Shown in pieces: positions 1-10,978 of a stretch of 64,000 bases of DNA; the stretch's first letter is position 1, and the number at the start of each line of letters is the position of its first letter. A program made the position numbers and the translations under genes. Where the stretch lies: positions 62,001-126,000 of the forward strand of contig NZ_BEWC01000002.1 in the NCBI RefSeq assembly GCF_003112575.1. The letters are read 5' to 3'. The notes below the pieces were generated by a model. It was not told where the DNA came from, did no database searches, and saw nothing but the letters and a program-made list of their open reading frames with translations. This stretch comes from Streptomyces ardesiacus. GTDB lineage: Bacteria > Actinomycetota > Actinomycetes > Streptomycetales > Streptomycetaceae.

Positions 1-1
1 C

Positions 2-751
2 GAGACGGCGGGCTACAACGGCACGGTGCTCAACGGCGCCCTGCTGGTGTCCCTCCCCATCGCCCTGCTCGGCGGCCTCGTCTCCTTCTTCTCGCCCTGC
101 GTCCTGCCCCTGGTCCCCGGCTACCTCTCCTACGTGACCGGGGTCACCGGCACCGACCTCGGCGAGGCCCGGCGCGGCCGCATGGTCGCCGGCGCGTCCC
201 TGTTCGTCCTCGGCTTCACCGCCGTGTTCGTCTCCAGCGGCGCGCTGTTCGGCTACTTCGGCCAGACGCTCCAGGAGAACCGGAGCGTGCTGACCAACAT
301 CCTGGGCGCGTTCATGATCCTCATGGGCGTCTTCTTCATGGGCCTGATGCCCTGGCTCACCCAGCGCGAGTTCCGCTTCCACAAGAAGCCGGTGAACGGC
401 CTGGTCGGCGCCCCGATACTGGGCGCCCTGTTCGGCATCGGCTGGACGCCCTGCATCGGCCCGACCCTCGCCTCCGTGCTGGCGCTCTCCGCCGACCAGG
501 GCACCGCCGGGCGCGGCGCCGTCCTGACCGTCGCCTACTGCCTCGGCCTCGGCGTGCCCTTCGTCCTCGCCGCGGTCGCCTTCCGCAAGGCGCTCGGCGC
601 CTTCGGCTGGGTCAAGCGGCACTATGTCTGGGTGATGCGCGTCGGCGGCGTCATGATGATCGCGACCGGCCTCCTGCTCCTGACCGGTGCGTGGGACAGC
701 CTCGTGCAGGACATGCAGACCTGGTCCAACGGCTTCACTGTGGGGATCTGA
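2..751 (+). CDS. ccdA: Cytochrome c biogenesis protein CcdA (5' truncated by window edge)
   Basis: DsbD/CcdA-type membrane protein that carries reductant across the membrane to the apocytochrome c thiol pathway. The reading frame is open to the window edge, and the residues before the first GTG (position 26) still look like the family N-terminus, so the true start probably lies upstream. About six hydrophobic segments are visible. The two conserved Pro-Cys motifs are present: FFSPCVLP near the N-terminus and GWTPCIGP in the middle. The stop is 3 bp before resB, so this is the first visible gene of a ccdA-resB-resC (system II) operon. Family assignment is firm; only the start is unknown. Confidence 0.93.
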   Translation, partial: ETAGYNGTVLNGALLVSLPIALLGGLVSFFSPCVLPLVPGYLSYVTGVTGTDLGEARRGRMVAGASLFVLGFTAVFVSSGALFGYFGQTLQENRSVLTNILGAFMILMGVFFMGLMPWLTQREFRFHKKPVNGLVGAPILGALFGIGWTPCIGPTLASVLALSADQGTAGRGAVLTVAYCLGLGVPFVLAAVAFRKALGAFGWVKRHYVWVMRVGGVMMIATGLLLLTGAWDSLVQDMQTWSNGFTVGI

Positions 752-754
752 CCG

Positions 755-2509
755 ATGAGCACCACCTCGAACACCACCCCCGGGACCGACCCCGGCAAGC
801 AGCCGAAGGCCGACGGCGACCAGCAGGACCTCGGCGCCGCCGGCTCCCAGTTGTCCACCGCGCCCGCGGAGGAGGCCCCGAACCTCCCCTCGCTCGGCGT
901 GATCGGCTGGGCCCGCTGGTTCTGGCGCCAGCTCACCTCGATGCGCGTCGCGCTGCTCCTGCTCCTGCTGGTGTCGCTGGGCGCCATCCCGGGGTCGCTG
1001 ATCCCGCAGGACGGCATCGACGCCGTGAAGGTCGAGGAGTTCCGCCAGAACCACGACCTCCTGGCGCCGGTCTACGACAAGCTCGGGCTCTTCCACGTCT
1101 ACAGCTCGGTGTGGTTCTCCGCGATCTACATCCTTCTGTTCGTCTCCCTCATCGGCTGCATCGTCCCGCGCACCTGGCAGTTCGTCGGCCAGCTCCGCGG
1201 CCGCCCGCCCCGCGCCCCCCGGCGCCTGGACCGGCTGCCCGCCTACACCACCTGGCGCACCGCGGCCGAGCCCGAGGAGGTCCGCGAGGCCGCGCTGACG
1301 CTGCTGAAGAAGCGCCGCTTCCGCGCGGACGCCGCCGGGGACGCCGTCGCCGCAGAGAAGGGCTACCTGCGGGAGGTCGGCAACCTCGCCTTCCACATCG
1401 CGCTGATCGTGCTCCTGGTCGCCTTCGCCTGGGGCCAGCTCTTCAAGTACGAGGGCAACAAGCTGATCCTGGAGGGCGACGGCTTCGCCAACACCCTCAC
1501 CCAGTACGACGACTTCAAGTCCGGCAACCTCTTCGACCCGGACCACGACCTGGCCCCCTTCAGCTTCACCCTGAAGGACTTCCACGGCACCTACGAGGCG
1601 ACCGGCCCCAACCGCGGCACCCCGCGCGTCTACGAGGCCGAGGTCACCTACAGCGAGGGCGCCCACGGCGCCGAGAAGTCGAAGACCGTCGAGGTCAACA
1701 AGCCGCTGAACATCGACGGCTCCAAGGTGTACCTGGTCAGCCACGGCTACGCCCCCATCCTCACCGTCAAGGACGCCAAGGGCGACGTGGTGATGGACAA
1801 GCAGGCGGTGGCGCTGCTGCCGCTGGACGGCAACGTCACCTCCTCCGGCGCCGTCAAGGTCATGGACGGCTACCGCAACGCCAAGGGCGAGAAGGAGCAG
1901 CTCGGCTTCAACGCGTTCTTCCTGCCGACCTACGGCGGCAAGGACAGCGGCATGCGCTCCACCTTCCCGGCGCTGCTCAACCCGATGCTCGCCCTGTCCG
2001 CCTACCACGGCGACCTCGGCGTCGACGCGGGCATCCCGCAGAGCATCTACCAGCTCGACAAGACCAACCTGAAGGAGTTCAAGGACTCCGACGGCGAGCT
2101 GTTCAAGAAGCAGCTCAAGGTCGGCGACACCATGACCCTCCCGAACGGCGCCGGCACGGTCACCTTCGACGGCGTCCAGGAGTGGGCCGGCTTCCAGGTC
2201 ACGCGGCAGCCCGGCAGCGGGTGGGCGCTCGGCGGCGCCGTCGTCGCCATCTTCGGCCTGGCCGGTTCCCTGTTCATCCAGCGCCGCCGCGTCTGGGTGC
2301 GGGCCGTGCGCGGCGCCGACGGCGTCACCGTCGTCGAGATGGCCGGCCTCGGCCGCAGCGAGTCCGCGAAGGTCCCCGAGGAACTGGGCGACCTCGCCGG
2401 AGTCCTGTACGACCAGGCGCCCGGCGCGCCCGACGCCCCCGAGACCGACGACACCCCCGATTCCTCCCCCGACACCCACGTCGTACCTGCCGAAGGGGCT
2501 GAGAAGTGA
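755..2509 (+). CDS. resB: Cytochrome c biogenesis protein ResB
   Basis: 584-residue ResB/Ccs1 component of the system II haem export and ligation complex. An acidic N-terminal tail of about 65 residues precedes two TM segments (starting MRVALLLLLL and VWFSAIYILL). A third TM starts NLAFHIALIV. A long outside domain of about 270 residues follows, and the last TM starts GWALGGAVVA. The layout is 3 TM, large extracytoplasmic domain, 1 TM, as usual for ResB. It starts 3 bp after ccdA, and its TGA overlaps the GTG start of resC, which implies translational coupling. The acidic Pro/Asp-rich C-terminus is typical of actinobacterial members. Confidence 0.93.
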   Translation: MSTTSNTTPGTDPGKQPKADGDQQDLGAAGSQLSTAPAEEAPNLPSLGVIGWARWFWRQLTSMRVALLLLLLVSLGAIPGSLIPQDGIDAVKVEEFRQNHDLLAPVYDKLGLFHVYSSVWFSAIYILLFVSLIGCIVPRTWQFVGQLRGRPPRAPRRLDRLPAYTTWRTAAEPEEVREAALTLLKKRRFRADAAGDAVAAEKGYLREVGNLAFHIALIVLLVAFAWGQLFKYEGNKLILEGDGFANTLTQYDDFKSGNLFDPDHDLAPFSFTLKDFHGTYEATGPNRGTPRVYEAEVTYSEGAHGAEKSKTVEVNKPLNIDGSKVYLVSHGYAPILTVKDAKGDVVMDKQAVALLPLDGNVTSSGAVKVMDGYRNAKGEKEQLGFNAFFLPTYGGKDSGMRSTFPALLNPMLALSAYHGDLGVDAGIPQSIYQLDKTNLKEFKDSDGELFKKQLKVGDTMTLPNGAGTVTFDGVQEWAGFQVTRQPGSGWALGGAVVAIFGLAGSLFIQRRRVWVRAVRGADGVTVVEMAGLGRSESAKVPEELGDLAGVLYDQAPGAPDAPETDDTPDSSPDTHVVPAEGAEK

Positions 2510-3626
2510 CTCTCGCCGCCGCAACCGAGCTGGCCGCCGCGACCAACGAACATCTCGCGAACGTCAGCAACACGCTGATCTACTCCGCGATGGCCGTCTA
2601 CACCCTGGCCTTCTTCGCGCACATCGCCGAGTGGCTCTTCGGCAGCCGCAGCAAGGTCGGCCGCACCGCCGCCGCGCTCACCGCCGCGGGCCAGTCCAAG
2701 GCGGGCGCCAAGGCCGGTCCGGCCGTCACCGTGAAGAAGGCCGGCGGCACCGCCGTGCTGGAGCGGCCCGAGGTCGTCGTACGCGCCGCCTCCGGCTCCC
2801 GCGACGTGCCCGACGGGCCGGGCGCGCACGGCGGCACCGAGAAGGGCGACCTCTACGGCCGCATCGCCGTCTCGCTCACCGTCCTCGCCTTCGCCATCGA
2901 GGCGGGCGGCGTCCTCACCCGCGCGTTGTCGGTGAAGCGGGCGCCGTGGGGCAACATGTACGAGTTCAACATCACGTTCACGACGGTCGCTGTCGGCGTG
3001 TACCTGCTCCTGCTCCTGCTGAAGAAGAACGTCCGCTGGCTCGGCCTGCCGCTGGCCACCACCGTCCTGCTCGACCTCGGCCTCGCCGTCACGGTCCTGT
3101 ACACGGCGAGCGACCAGCTGGTGCCCGCGCTCCACTCGTACTGGCTGTACATCCACGTCTCGACCGCCATCTTCTGCGGCGCGGTCTTCTACGTCGGCGC
3201 GGTCGGCACGATCCTGTACCTCTTCAAGGACAGCTTCGAGAGCAAGCTCGCCTCCGGCGGCACCCCCGGCCGGTTCGCCAGCTCCGTCCTGGACCGGCTG
3301 CCCGCCGCCGCCTCCCTCGACAAGTTCGCCTACCGCGTCAACGCCGCCGTCTTCCCGCTGTGGACGTTCACGATCATCGCGGGCGCCATCTGGGCGGGCG
3401 ACGCCTGGGGCCGGTACTGGGGCTGGGACCCCAAGGAGGTCTGGTCCTTCATCACCTGGGTCGCCTACGCCTGCTACCTGCACGCCCGCGCCACCGCCGG
3501 CTGGAAGGGCCGCAAGGCGGCCTACCTGGCCCTGGTCGCCTTCGGCTGCTGGCTGTTCAACTACTACGGCGTCAACATCTTCGTCTCCGGCAAGCACTCC
3601 TACGCGGACGTGGGCCTGGGCGCCCT

Positions 3627-3645
<19 letters not shown>
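2506..3645 (+). CDS. resC: Cytochrome c biogenesis protein ResC/CcsB (CcsA family)
   Basis: 379-residue CcsA/ResC partner of ResB, which presents haem for covalent attachment to apocytochrome c. The GTG start at 2506 overlaps the resB stop. The family's tryptophan-rich WWD motif is seen in the stretch WGRYWGWDPKEVWSF. Conserved histidines flank it (HSYWLYIHVS, YLHARA, GKHSYAD near the C-terminus). About eight TM segments are apparent, with a basic cytoplasmic loop between TM1 and TM2. The 3' end overlaps by 19 bp, tail to tail, the stop of the gene on the other strand. Confidence 0.93.
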
Positions 3646-5048
<1,403 letters not shown>

Positions 5049-5116
5049 GAGAGGGTCTCCGTTCGCAGATGTACAGACCCGACCAAGGGAATGCCGTCTC
5101 CGCGACCGTGCACCGG

Positions 5117-5126
5117 GTGTGTCGAC
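5117..5126. promoter_or_regulatory. Palindrome GTGTCGACAC upstream of condensation-like gene
   Basis: A perfect 10-bp palindrome lies about 70 bp upstream of the GTG at 5048, in the 200-bp gap before the next gene. It could be an operator. There is no second copy in the window, so the call is weak. Confidence 0.25.
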
Positions 5127-5245
5127 ACTGTTCAACGAAACGGATGGCCTCTCGAACGCCGATCCGCCCCCGGGCCGGGGCGCCCTTCACCCTTCCCCCG
5201 TGCCTTCTCTGTGCGGCCTTCACCCCCTGCGTCAAGTGCGCGTGG

Positions 5246-6490
5246 TCAGGGGCCGGGGTGGCCGCCTCCGGGCTCGGCCAATCCGCTCCGGGCGGTGGCC
5301 ACGACGGAGGCGAGGAGGGTGTAGTACGCCGCGGGCCTGGTGTCGAAGTCGACCCGTGCGGAGATGCCTTCCGGATCGTGGTCCCCGCCGCGCAACAGGT
5401 CGACCGAGGCCTGGGCGAACCGCTCGGCCAGGCCCTCCCGCTCGGCCGTGGCCAGCAGCGCGCGCAGCTCGGCCACCGCTGCCGGCATCCGTGCCCGTTC
5501 CTCGCGTCCCGCCCGCAGCATGTGCTTCCACCCGGCGGCGGGGGCGGCGTCGGCCAGCTTCCGGTCCAGCGTCGCGGCGAGCCGGCCTCCCGCCTCCGCC
5601 GCGCCGCGGGCGCCCGGCCCGGCCTCCACGAGGACCCGCAGGGCTCTCAGCAGTGCCGCGGTCCGCGGACCGGTGCCGTCCGCGTCCAGCCGTACCACCG
5701 CGTCCCGGGCCACGAGATCGGCGGTCTGCCGTGCGGCCGCCCACGCTCTCTCGCCCTCGTGCCGCCCCACTCCCGCGGCGTGGGCCACGCCCCAGGCCCC
5801 GGCCTCCAACACGTCGCGCACGCTGCGGATGCCACCGTCGGTGAGCCGCTTCGTGGGCAGGCGCCTGCGGTACGTGGTCCGGAGCCGCGTGACCGGCAGC
5901 CGCGCCAGCCGCTCACGCACCAGCTCCTCGTGCAGCGGTGCCCATGCCTCGCGCACCGACGCCTCGGCCCGCGCATGGTCCTCGGCCACCCGGGCGGCCG
6001 CCTCCCGCAGCCGCCGTGCCCGGCGGAGGACGCCGGGGCTCATGCCGTACAGGCGGGAGACCGAACGGATGTTGCCGCCGACGAGACCGACGATCGTCAC
6101 GAGCAGACCGACGGCCAGCAGGCCGTCGGTCACCTCGACCGACGCCTCGATGTCCTCGTCCTCGTCCAACGAGGACAGGTCGCCCTTGTGCGGCCCCTCG
6201 GCCAGGACGTATCCGACGTCCCAGCCCAGGTCGGTTCCCGGTTCGTAGGCCGGTGCCTTCAGCCTGGCGGACCGGTACGGGTCGCACCGGTACGACCCCG
6301 TGTGCTCGGCGCCGTCGTACGGGTCGGTCCACCGGACTTCGCACGTGCCGTCGGGTTCCTCGTGGAGGACGGTCAGGTCGACGGTCTCCCGCTCGGGGTA
6401 GTCCGGCGTCGCCAGGTAGCCGGCCACCGAACACCCGATCAGCACCAGACCCAGCAGGACGACCCACCTGAAAATGGGAACGTGCTTCAT
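5246..6490 (-). CDS. Hypothetical two-TM membrane protein
   Basis: 414 residues from the ATG at 6490 (MKHVPIFRW). A purine-rich GGGGGGG lies about 6 nt upstream; an upstream in-frame ATG lacks a ribosome site. TM1 (residues ~7-27) is followed by an extracytoplasmic segment of about 90 residues with two cysteines (CEVRW and YRCDPY). TM2 (starting GLLAVGLLVTIVGLV) follows. The remaining 270 residues are Arg/Ala-rich, helical and cytoplasmic. I do not recognise the family. It lies 165 bp downstream of the TetR gene in the same direction and could be its target. Confidence 0.55.
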   Translation of the reverse strand: MKHVPIFRWVVLLGLVLIGCSVAGYLATPDYPERETVDLTVLHEEPDGTCEVRWTDPYDGAEHTGSYRCDPYRSARLKAPAYEPGTDLGWDVGYVLAEGPHKGDLSSLDEDEDIEASVEVTDGLLAVGLLVTIVGLVGGNIRSVSRLYGMSPGVLRRARRLREAAARVAEDHARAEASVREAWAPLHEELVRERLARLPVTRLRTTYRRRLPTKRLTDGGIRSVRDVLEAGAWGVAHAAGVGRHEGERAWAAARQTADLVARDAVVRLDADGTGPRTAALLRALRVLVEAGPGARGAAEAGGRLAATLDRKLADAAPAAGWKHMLRAGREERARMPAAVAELRALLATAEREGLAERFAQASVDLLRGGDHDPEGISARVDFDTRPAAYYTLLASVVATARSGLAEPGGGHPGP

Positions 6491-6655
6491 CCCGGACCCC
6501 CCCCGCCGCTCGTCCGTCACGGACATGACCGCCGGTCGAGTCTGTCCGTGCCCGTGCCCCGTCGACAAGGGCGGAGACCGGCAACCGCGGCACCGGACGG
6601 GTTTCCGGAACCACGACAGGAACCACGACCGGAACCCGGGGGAGCGGGCGCCGTC

Positions 6656-7258
6656 CTACGGCCCCTTCGCGCTGATCGAGCGCCAGATGCGCTCCGGCAG
6701 GATCCGCGCCGCCTCGTCCAGGTCGAGGTCCCGTATCCCGGACAGGTGGCGCCGGGCGACGGCGACCACCGGGCCCAGGACCAGGGCCTCCAGCAACGGC
6801 CCGGGGAGCGGGGCGACTTCGCCGGCGTCGATGCGGGGCTGGATCCACAGCGCCATCGCCGAGACGACCGGGGCCTGCGCGTCCCGCACCTCCCGGCCCC
6901 GCGCCATCAGGTGCCGGTCGGCGCGCGGGGAGTGGACGAGGAGCGCGGCGCCGGGGTGGTCGCGGACGAAGGCCAGATAGGCCCCGACCACCGCCCGGAT
7001 CCCCTCGCGGGCCGTCCCGTTCCGGGGCAGTGCGCCGACCAGTTGCTCGAACAGCCGACCGGTCCAGCGCTCGGTGAGCGCCGTGAGCAGGCCGTCGAGG
7101 CTGCCGAAGTGGTGGTAGAGGCTGCCGAGGCTGACCCCGCTGGTCCGGGTGACGGCGGTGACGGTGACGCCCTGCTCACCCGACTCCGTGTAGAGGCGGA
7201 GCGCGGCGTCCAGGAGGAGGTCGGAGGTGACCTCGCCGCGGTGTTGTTTGGGGCTCAT
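6656..7258 (-). CDS. TetR/AcrR family transcriptional regulator
   Basis: 200 residues with an N-terminal helix-turn-helix of TetR type (residues ~10-55, recognition helix around VSLGSLYHHFGSLDGL). The C-terminal helical ligand domain is divergent, as usual for this family. The gene is divergent from kinase 1. The 200-bp gap between them holds two copies of TTCTAGAA, a good candidate for its own operator. Ligand unknown. Confidence 0.85.
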   Translation of the reverse strand: MSPKQHRGEVTSDLLLDAALRLYTESGEQGVTVTAVTRTSGVSLGSLYHHFGSLDGLLTALTERWTGRLFEQLVGALPRNGTAREGIRAVVGAYLAFVRDHPGAALLVHSPRADRHLMARGREVRDAQAPVVSAMALWIQPRIDAGEVAPLPGPLLEALVLGPVVAVARRHLSGIRDLDLDEAARILPERIWRSISAKGP

Positions 7259-7313
7259 GGGCAGGTGCGCTCTCGTCGGTCTTCGTCCGGGGCGGTGCTC
7301 GTGGCCTTCCGGT

Positions 7314-7334
7314 TTCTAGAACTATTTTCTAGAA
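7314..7334. promoter_or_regulatory. Paired TTCTAGAA palindromes (candidate TetR operator)
   Basis: TTCTAGAA occurs at 7314-7321 and again at 7327-7334, centres 13 bp apart, inside an otherwise GC-rich gap. It lies about 60 bp upstream of the TetR start and 130 bp upstream of kinase 1. Each half is self-complementary, so the 21-bp block is a near-perfect inverted repeat, as expected for a homodimeric repressor. Confidence 0.5.
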
Positions 7335-7464
7335 GTTCCTTCCAATCCTATGCCCGTCTGACTCAGACTGACTCCTGCGGGACACGCGCGTCCGCCCGGA
7401 CTTCGGAGGGGAGCGGGCGGGCCGCGGGCCCCGGTCGTCGGGACAACGGGGAGACGGGGCTGAC

Positions 7465-9342
7465 GTGTTGAAGCTGGAGGGCAGCGGAGCGGAGCCGCTG
7501 GAGGACGGGGACCCGCGGTGGATCGGCCCCGTCCCGCTGATCGGACGCCTCGGCTCCGGCGGCATGGGCCGGGTCTATCTCGGCGTCCACGAGGGCCGGT
7601 ACGCGGCCGTCAAACAACTCCTGCCCTCGGTCGTCGCCGAGGACGAGGACTTCCTGCGCCGGTTCGGACACGAGCTGGACAACCTCGCCCGCTTACCCAC
7701 GGAGGCGACGGCGCCCCTGCTCGTGGGGGACAGGGAGGCCCGGCCGCCGTGGTTCGCCACCGCCTACGTGCCCGGCATCACCCTGACCGAGGCGTTGGAG
7801 GCCCACGGCGGTCCGCTGCCCGCCCGGGCGCTGTGGCTGGTCCTGCGGGAGGCCGCCAGGGGGCTGGCGGCGGTGCACGCGCTGGACATGGTGCACCGGG
7901 ACCTGAAGCCGTCCAACGTGATGCTGACCCTGGAGGGCCTGACCCTCATCGACTTCGGGGTGGCGCGGGCGGCGGAGCAGAGCCAGCTGACGCGCACGGG
8001 CATGGTGGTGGGCACGCCCGCCTACATGTCGCCCGAGCAGGCCTCGGGGAAGTGGGCGTCCAGCGGGGTCGTCGACGTCTTCGCGCTGGGGTCCGTGCTC
8101 GCGTACGCGGCGTCGGGCCGTCCGCCGTTCGGGGACGAGTCGGGGCACGCCGTGCTGTACCGGATCGTGCACGAGGAGCCCGACCTCGGGCCGCTCAGGG
8201 ACCTCGATCCCGAACTCGCCGGCCTGGTCGCGTCCTGCCTGGACAAGGACCACGAGGGCCGCCCCACCGCCGCCGAACTGCTCGACGCGGCCGAGCGCCA
8301 CGGACCCTACGAACCCCTGCTGTGGCCGCGGGCCGTCACCGAACCGCTGGCCGAACGCGCCGCCTTCGTCGGCACGTTGCCGGAGGCGGCGGACCTGCCC
8401 GAGCCCGAACCCGAGCCGGCCGCGACGGGCGGCCCGGTGCCCGAACGGCGTGGCCACCGGCGCCGTAACCGTGTCTTCCTCGGCGTCGTCCCGATCGTGG
8501 TGGCGACCGGCGCGACCCTCGCCTTCCAGCTCCTGCCGTACGCCTCCGGCCCCGACAGGGCCGAGGCGGGCACCCCTCCGACCCCGTCCGCCTCGGCGGC
8601 CCCGGACCCGACGGGACCGTCCTCGCCCTCGGCGTCGTCCTCGGCGTCCGGCAGGCCGTCCCCGAGCCCGTCACCGTCGAAGAGCGGGACGGACCAGGAC
8701 ACCGGCAAGGGCAGGGGCGAGGACGACGGCAACGGCGCCGGGGCGGACGGCACCGAGGGTGACGGCGGAGGGGGCGCCGACCGAGCCGGAGGCGCGGGCA
8801 CCACGCGGAACGGGGGCTCCGGGCGCGCGGGCGCGGGCGGCGACTCGTCCGGCGACTCCGGCAGCGCCGGGGACTCGTCCGGTTCCGGGTCCGGGGCCGG
8901 GTCCGGTTCCGGGGGATCGTCCGGGACGGGCGGCCCGTCCACCGGCGGCGGCTCCAAGGACGGCGGTACCCCCTCGTCCGGCACGTTCGCCCTGAAGAAC
9001 GGGGAGAACGGCAAGTGCCTGGTGATCGGCGCCGGCGGGTGGGTGCAGTTCGGTTCCTGCGGGGGCCCGGCCGCGGCCTGGACGTTCCGCGACGGGGCCG
9101 ACGGCGCCGTGAAGATCGTCAGCCAGTCGGCCGGCGTCTGTCTGAGCGCCAACATGATCGGCCAGAACGTGGTCACCCAGGACTGCACCGACTACCTCGG
9201 GGCACGGCTGTGGATCCCGGGCTCCGGATCCACCCTGAAGAGCGTCTTCAACGACGGCTGTCTGGCCCTGGGATTCGGCGGCAACATCACCTCCCAGCCC
9301 TGCGAGCCGGGAACGGCCGCCCAACGCTGGACGCGGCTCTAG
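7465..9342 (+). CDS. Receptor Ser/Thr protein kinase 1 with ricin-type lectin ectodomain
   Basis: 625 residues, GTG start. Hanks-type kinase domain with glycine loop GSGGMG (30-35), Lys in YAAVKQ, catalytic HRDLKPSN (from His144) and DFG (163). A Pro/Glu linker and a basic RRNR stretch lead to one TM (~335-355). A Ser/Gly/Asp-rich low-complexity spacer of about 140 residues follows. The C-terminal ~115 residues form a ricin-type beta-trefoil with paired Cys and final QRWTRL. The expected topology is kinase inside, lectin outside. Its catalytic region is nearly identical at DNA level to kinase 3 at 12864. Ligand unknown; a sugar or cell-wall polymer is inferred. Confidence 0.9.
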   Translation: MLKLEGSGAEPLEDGDPRWIGPVPLIGRLGSGGMGRVYLGVHEGRYAAVKQLLPSVVAEDEDFLRRFGHELDNLARLPTEATAPLLVGDREARPPWFATAYVPGITLTEALEAHGGPLPARALWLVLREAARGLAAVHALDMVHRDLKPSNVMLTLEGLTLIDFGVARAAEQSQLTRTGMVVGTPAYMSPEQASGKWASSGVVDVFALGSVLAYAASGRPPFGDESGHAVLYRIVHEEPDLGPLRDLDPELAGLVASCLDKDHEGRPTAAELLDAAERHGPYEPLLWPRAVTEPLAERAAFVGTLPEAADLPEPEPEPAATGGPVPERRGHRRRNRVFLGVVPIVVATGATLAFQLLPYASGPDRAEAGTPPTPSASAAPDPTGPSSPSASSSASGRPSPSPSPSKSGTDQDTGKGRGEDDGNGAGADGTEGDGGGGADRAGGAGTTRNGGSGRAGAGGDSSGDSGSAGDSSGSGSGAGSGSGGSSGTGGPSTGGGSKDGGTPSSGTFALKNGENGKCLVIGAGGWVQFGSCGGPAAAWTFRDGADGAVKIVSQSAGVCLSANMIGQNVVTQDCTDYLGARLWIPGSGSTLKSVFNDGCLALGFGGNITSQPCEPGTAAQRWTRL

Positions 9343-9417
9343 GGACAGAGGAGGACACGGGGGCTCGGACACGGGGACGTACGGGACGTCCGGTCACCGA
9401 GGGCGCGGCCGGGCCGG

Positions 9418-10425
9418 TCACTCCGCCGCCGGCCGGTGCCGCGCCGCGTCCCTGAGCAGGTCCGCGAGGTCCGCGACGAGGTCGCGCAGCTCGTCCGGCC
9501 GCTCCACGACGAACGGGCGGCCCAGCGACGCGAGCAGTCCCGGCAGCCAGTCCAGGCGCTCGGCGCGGATGTCCACCCGGCACCAGGGCCCGGCCCCGCC
9601 GCCGGGCGCGGTGCCGCCCCCGTCCGCCTCGGCGGCCACGACCGCCACGCTGCCCGGCAGCAGGGCGCGGACCTCCCCGGCCGTCCCCCGCACCCGTACC
9701 GTCACCTCGTGCCGGTGGGGAGCGGTGGCCAGCGCCGTCAGCACCCGCTCCGCCGGACCGGGCCCCGGCGGCGGCTCGAACGTGCCCGGCAGCACCCGCG
9801 CGGAGGCGATGCGGTCGAGGCGGAACGTGCGGTCCGCGGCGACCGAGAGGTCCCTGCCCGTCACGTACCACCGGCCCCGGTGCGCGACGAGCCCGTACGG
9901 GTACAGGGTCCGTTCGCCGCCCCGGCCGCTGCCGCCGGTGTACCGCACCGACACCGGCCGGTGATGGCGCACCGCGTCGGCGACCGGGAGCAGGACGGCG
10001 GCCTCGGGCGCGGCGGCCTCGGCCGGAGCGGTCGTGAAGGTGAGGGAGTCGAGCACCGCGTCCAGACGCCGGCGCAGCCGCTCCGGCAGCACCCGCCGGA
10101 TCTTCGCCGCCGCCGTCTCGCCCGCCGTGCCCGCCGCCGCCGTGATCCCGGTCCGCCGCCCGGCGACCAGGCCCAGCAGGACGGCCAGCGCCTCGTCGTC
10201 GCTCAGCATCAGCGGGGGCATGCGGTGGCCGGGGGCGAGCCGGTAGCCGCCGTAGCGGCCGCGCACCGACTCCACGGGGACGTCGAGGTCGACGAGGTGG
10301 CCGACGTACCGGCGCACCGTGCGCTCGCCGACGCCGAGCCGGTCGGCGAGTTCGGCCACGGTCCGCACTCCGCCCGCCTGGAGCAGTTCGAGCAGGGTGA
10401 GCACACGGGACACGGGACGGGACAT
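9418..10425 (-). CDS. WYL-domain transcriptional regulator (YafY/DeoR-like HTH)
   Basis: 335 residues. An N-terminal HTH_11-type winged helix (residues 1-60, VAELADRLGVGERTVRRY) is followed by a WYL domain around residues 140-220 and a C-terminal WCX-like extension ending in an acidic helix. WYL proteins bind nucleic-acid-like or other small ligands and act as activators or repressors. Divergent from the VOC gene with an 87-bp gap, an arrangement in which the regulator usually controls its neighbour. Confidence 0.87.
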   Translation of the reverse strand: MSRPVSRVLTLLELLQAGGVRTVAELADRLGVGERTVRRYVGHLVDLDVPVESVRGRYGGYRLAPGHRMPPLMLSDDEALAVLLGLVAGRRTGITAAAGTAGETAAAKIRRVLPERLRRRLDAVLDSLTFTTAPAEAAAPEAAVLLPVADAVRHHRPVSVRYTGGSGRGGERTLYPYGLVAHRGRWYVTGRDLSVAADRTFRLDRIASARVLPGTFEPPPGPGPAERVLTALATAPHRHEVTVRVRGTAGEVRALLPGSVAVVAAEADGGGTAPGGGAGPWCRVDIRAERLDWLPGLLASLGRPFVVERPDELRDLVADLADLLRDAARHRPAAE

Positions 10426-10512
10426 GCCCCAAGTCTGCCGCCGGTACCGGCCGGAAAGTGACCGGTATCGCGCCTAGCGTGCGAAGGGACGGCACCGAAC
10501 AGGAGTGAACCG

Positions 10513-10920
10513 ATGAATCTCGTCTCGATCCGCGTCATCACGGACGACGTCGCCCGCCTCGTCGCCTTCTACGAGCGCGCCACCGGCCTGCACGCGACCT
10601 GGGCCACCGAGGACTTCGCCGAACTGCGCACCCCCTCCGGCACGCTCGCGATCGGCAGCACCCGCACCGTGCCGCTGTTCGCCCCCGGCTCCGCCCGCCC
10701 CGCCGACAACCGCAGCGTGATCATCGAGTTCCTCGTCGACGACGTGGACGCCGTGCACCGGAACCTGACCGGGTTCGTCGCGGACTTCGTGAAGGAACCC
10801 ACGACCATGCCCTGGGGCAACCGCGCGCTCCTCTTCCGCGACCCCGACGGCAACCTGGTCAACTTCTTCACCCCGGTCACCCCGGCCGCCGTCGAGAAGT
10901 TCGCCGGCGTCGCCCGCTGA
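10513..10920 (+). CDS. VOC family protein (glyoxalase/bleomycin-resistance fold)
   Basis: 135 residues with paired beta-alpha-beta-beta-beta modules of the vicinal-oxygen-chelate superfamily. It opens MNLVSIRVITDDVARLVAFYERAT and has the late signature LLFRDPDGNLVNFFTP, where metal or ligand residues usually lie. GGAGTGA precedes the ATG. Likely a small-molecule binding, resistance or isomerase protein controlled by the divergent WYL regulator. The substrate cannot be read from the sequence. Confidence 0.85.
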   Translation: MNLVSIRVITDDVARLVAFYERATGLHATWATEDFAELRTPSGTLAIGSTRTVPLFAPGSARPADNRSVIIEFLVDDVDAVHRNLTGFVADFVKEPTTMPWGNRALLFRDPDGNLVNFFTPVTPAAVEKFAGVAR

Positions 10921-10978
10921 CGGCCCCCCTATGCTGGACCCGCCCGCAGGGGCGAGTACCGCACGCCGGGAGGGATCT

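Noticed and set aside
691-2502. Long Arg/Pro-rich open frame overlapping resB on the same strand
   Set aside because: Out-of-frame shadow of resB; composition is the usual Arg/Pro/Gly of a high-GC shifted frame and lacks a ribosome site.
5069-7471. 800-codon open frame on the plus strand
   Set aside because: Antisense shadow across the membrane-protein and TetR genes; no motif and composition dominated by Arg/Gly/Pro.
10931-10978. N-terminal extension of kinase 2 from ATG 10931
   Set aside because: The ATG lies in the TATGCT -10-like box and lacks a ribosome site; GTG 10979 has GGAGG at good distance and starts right before the conserved kinase N-terminus.
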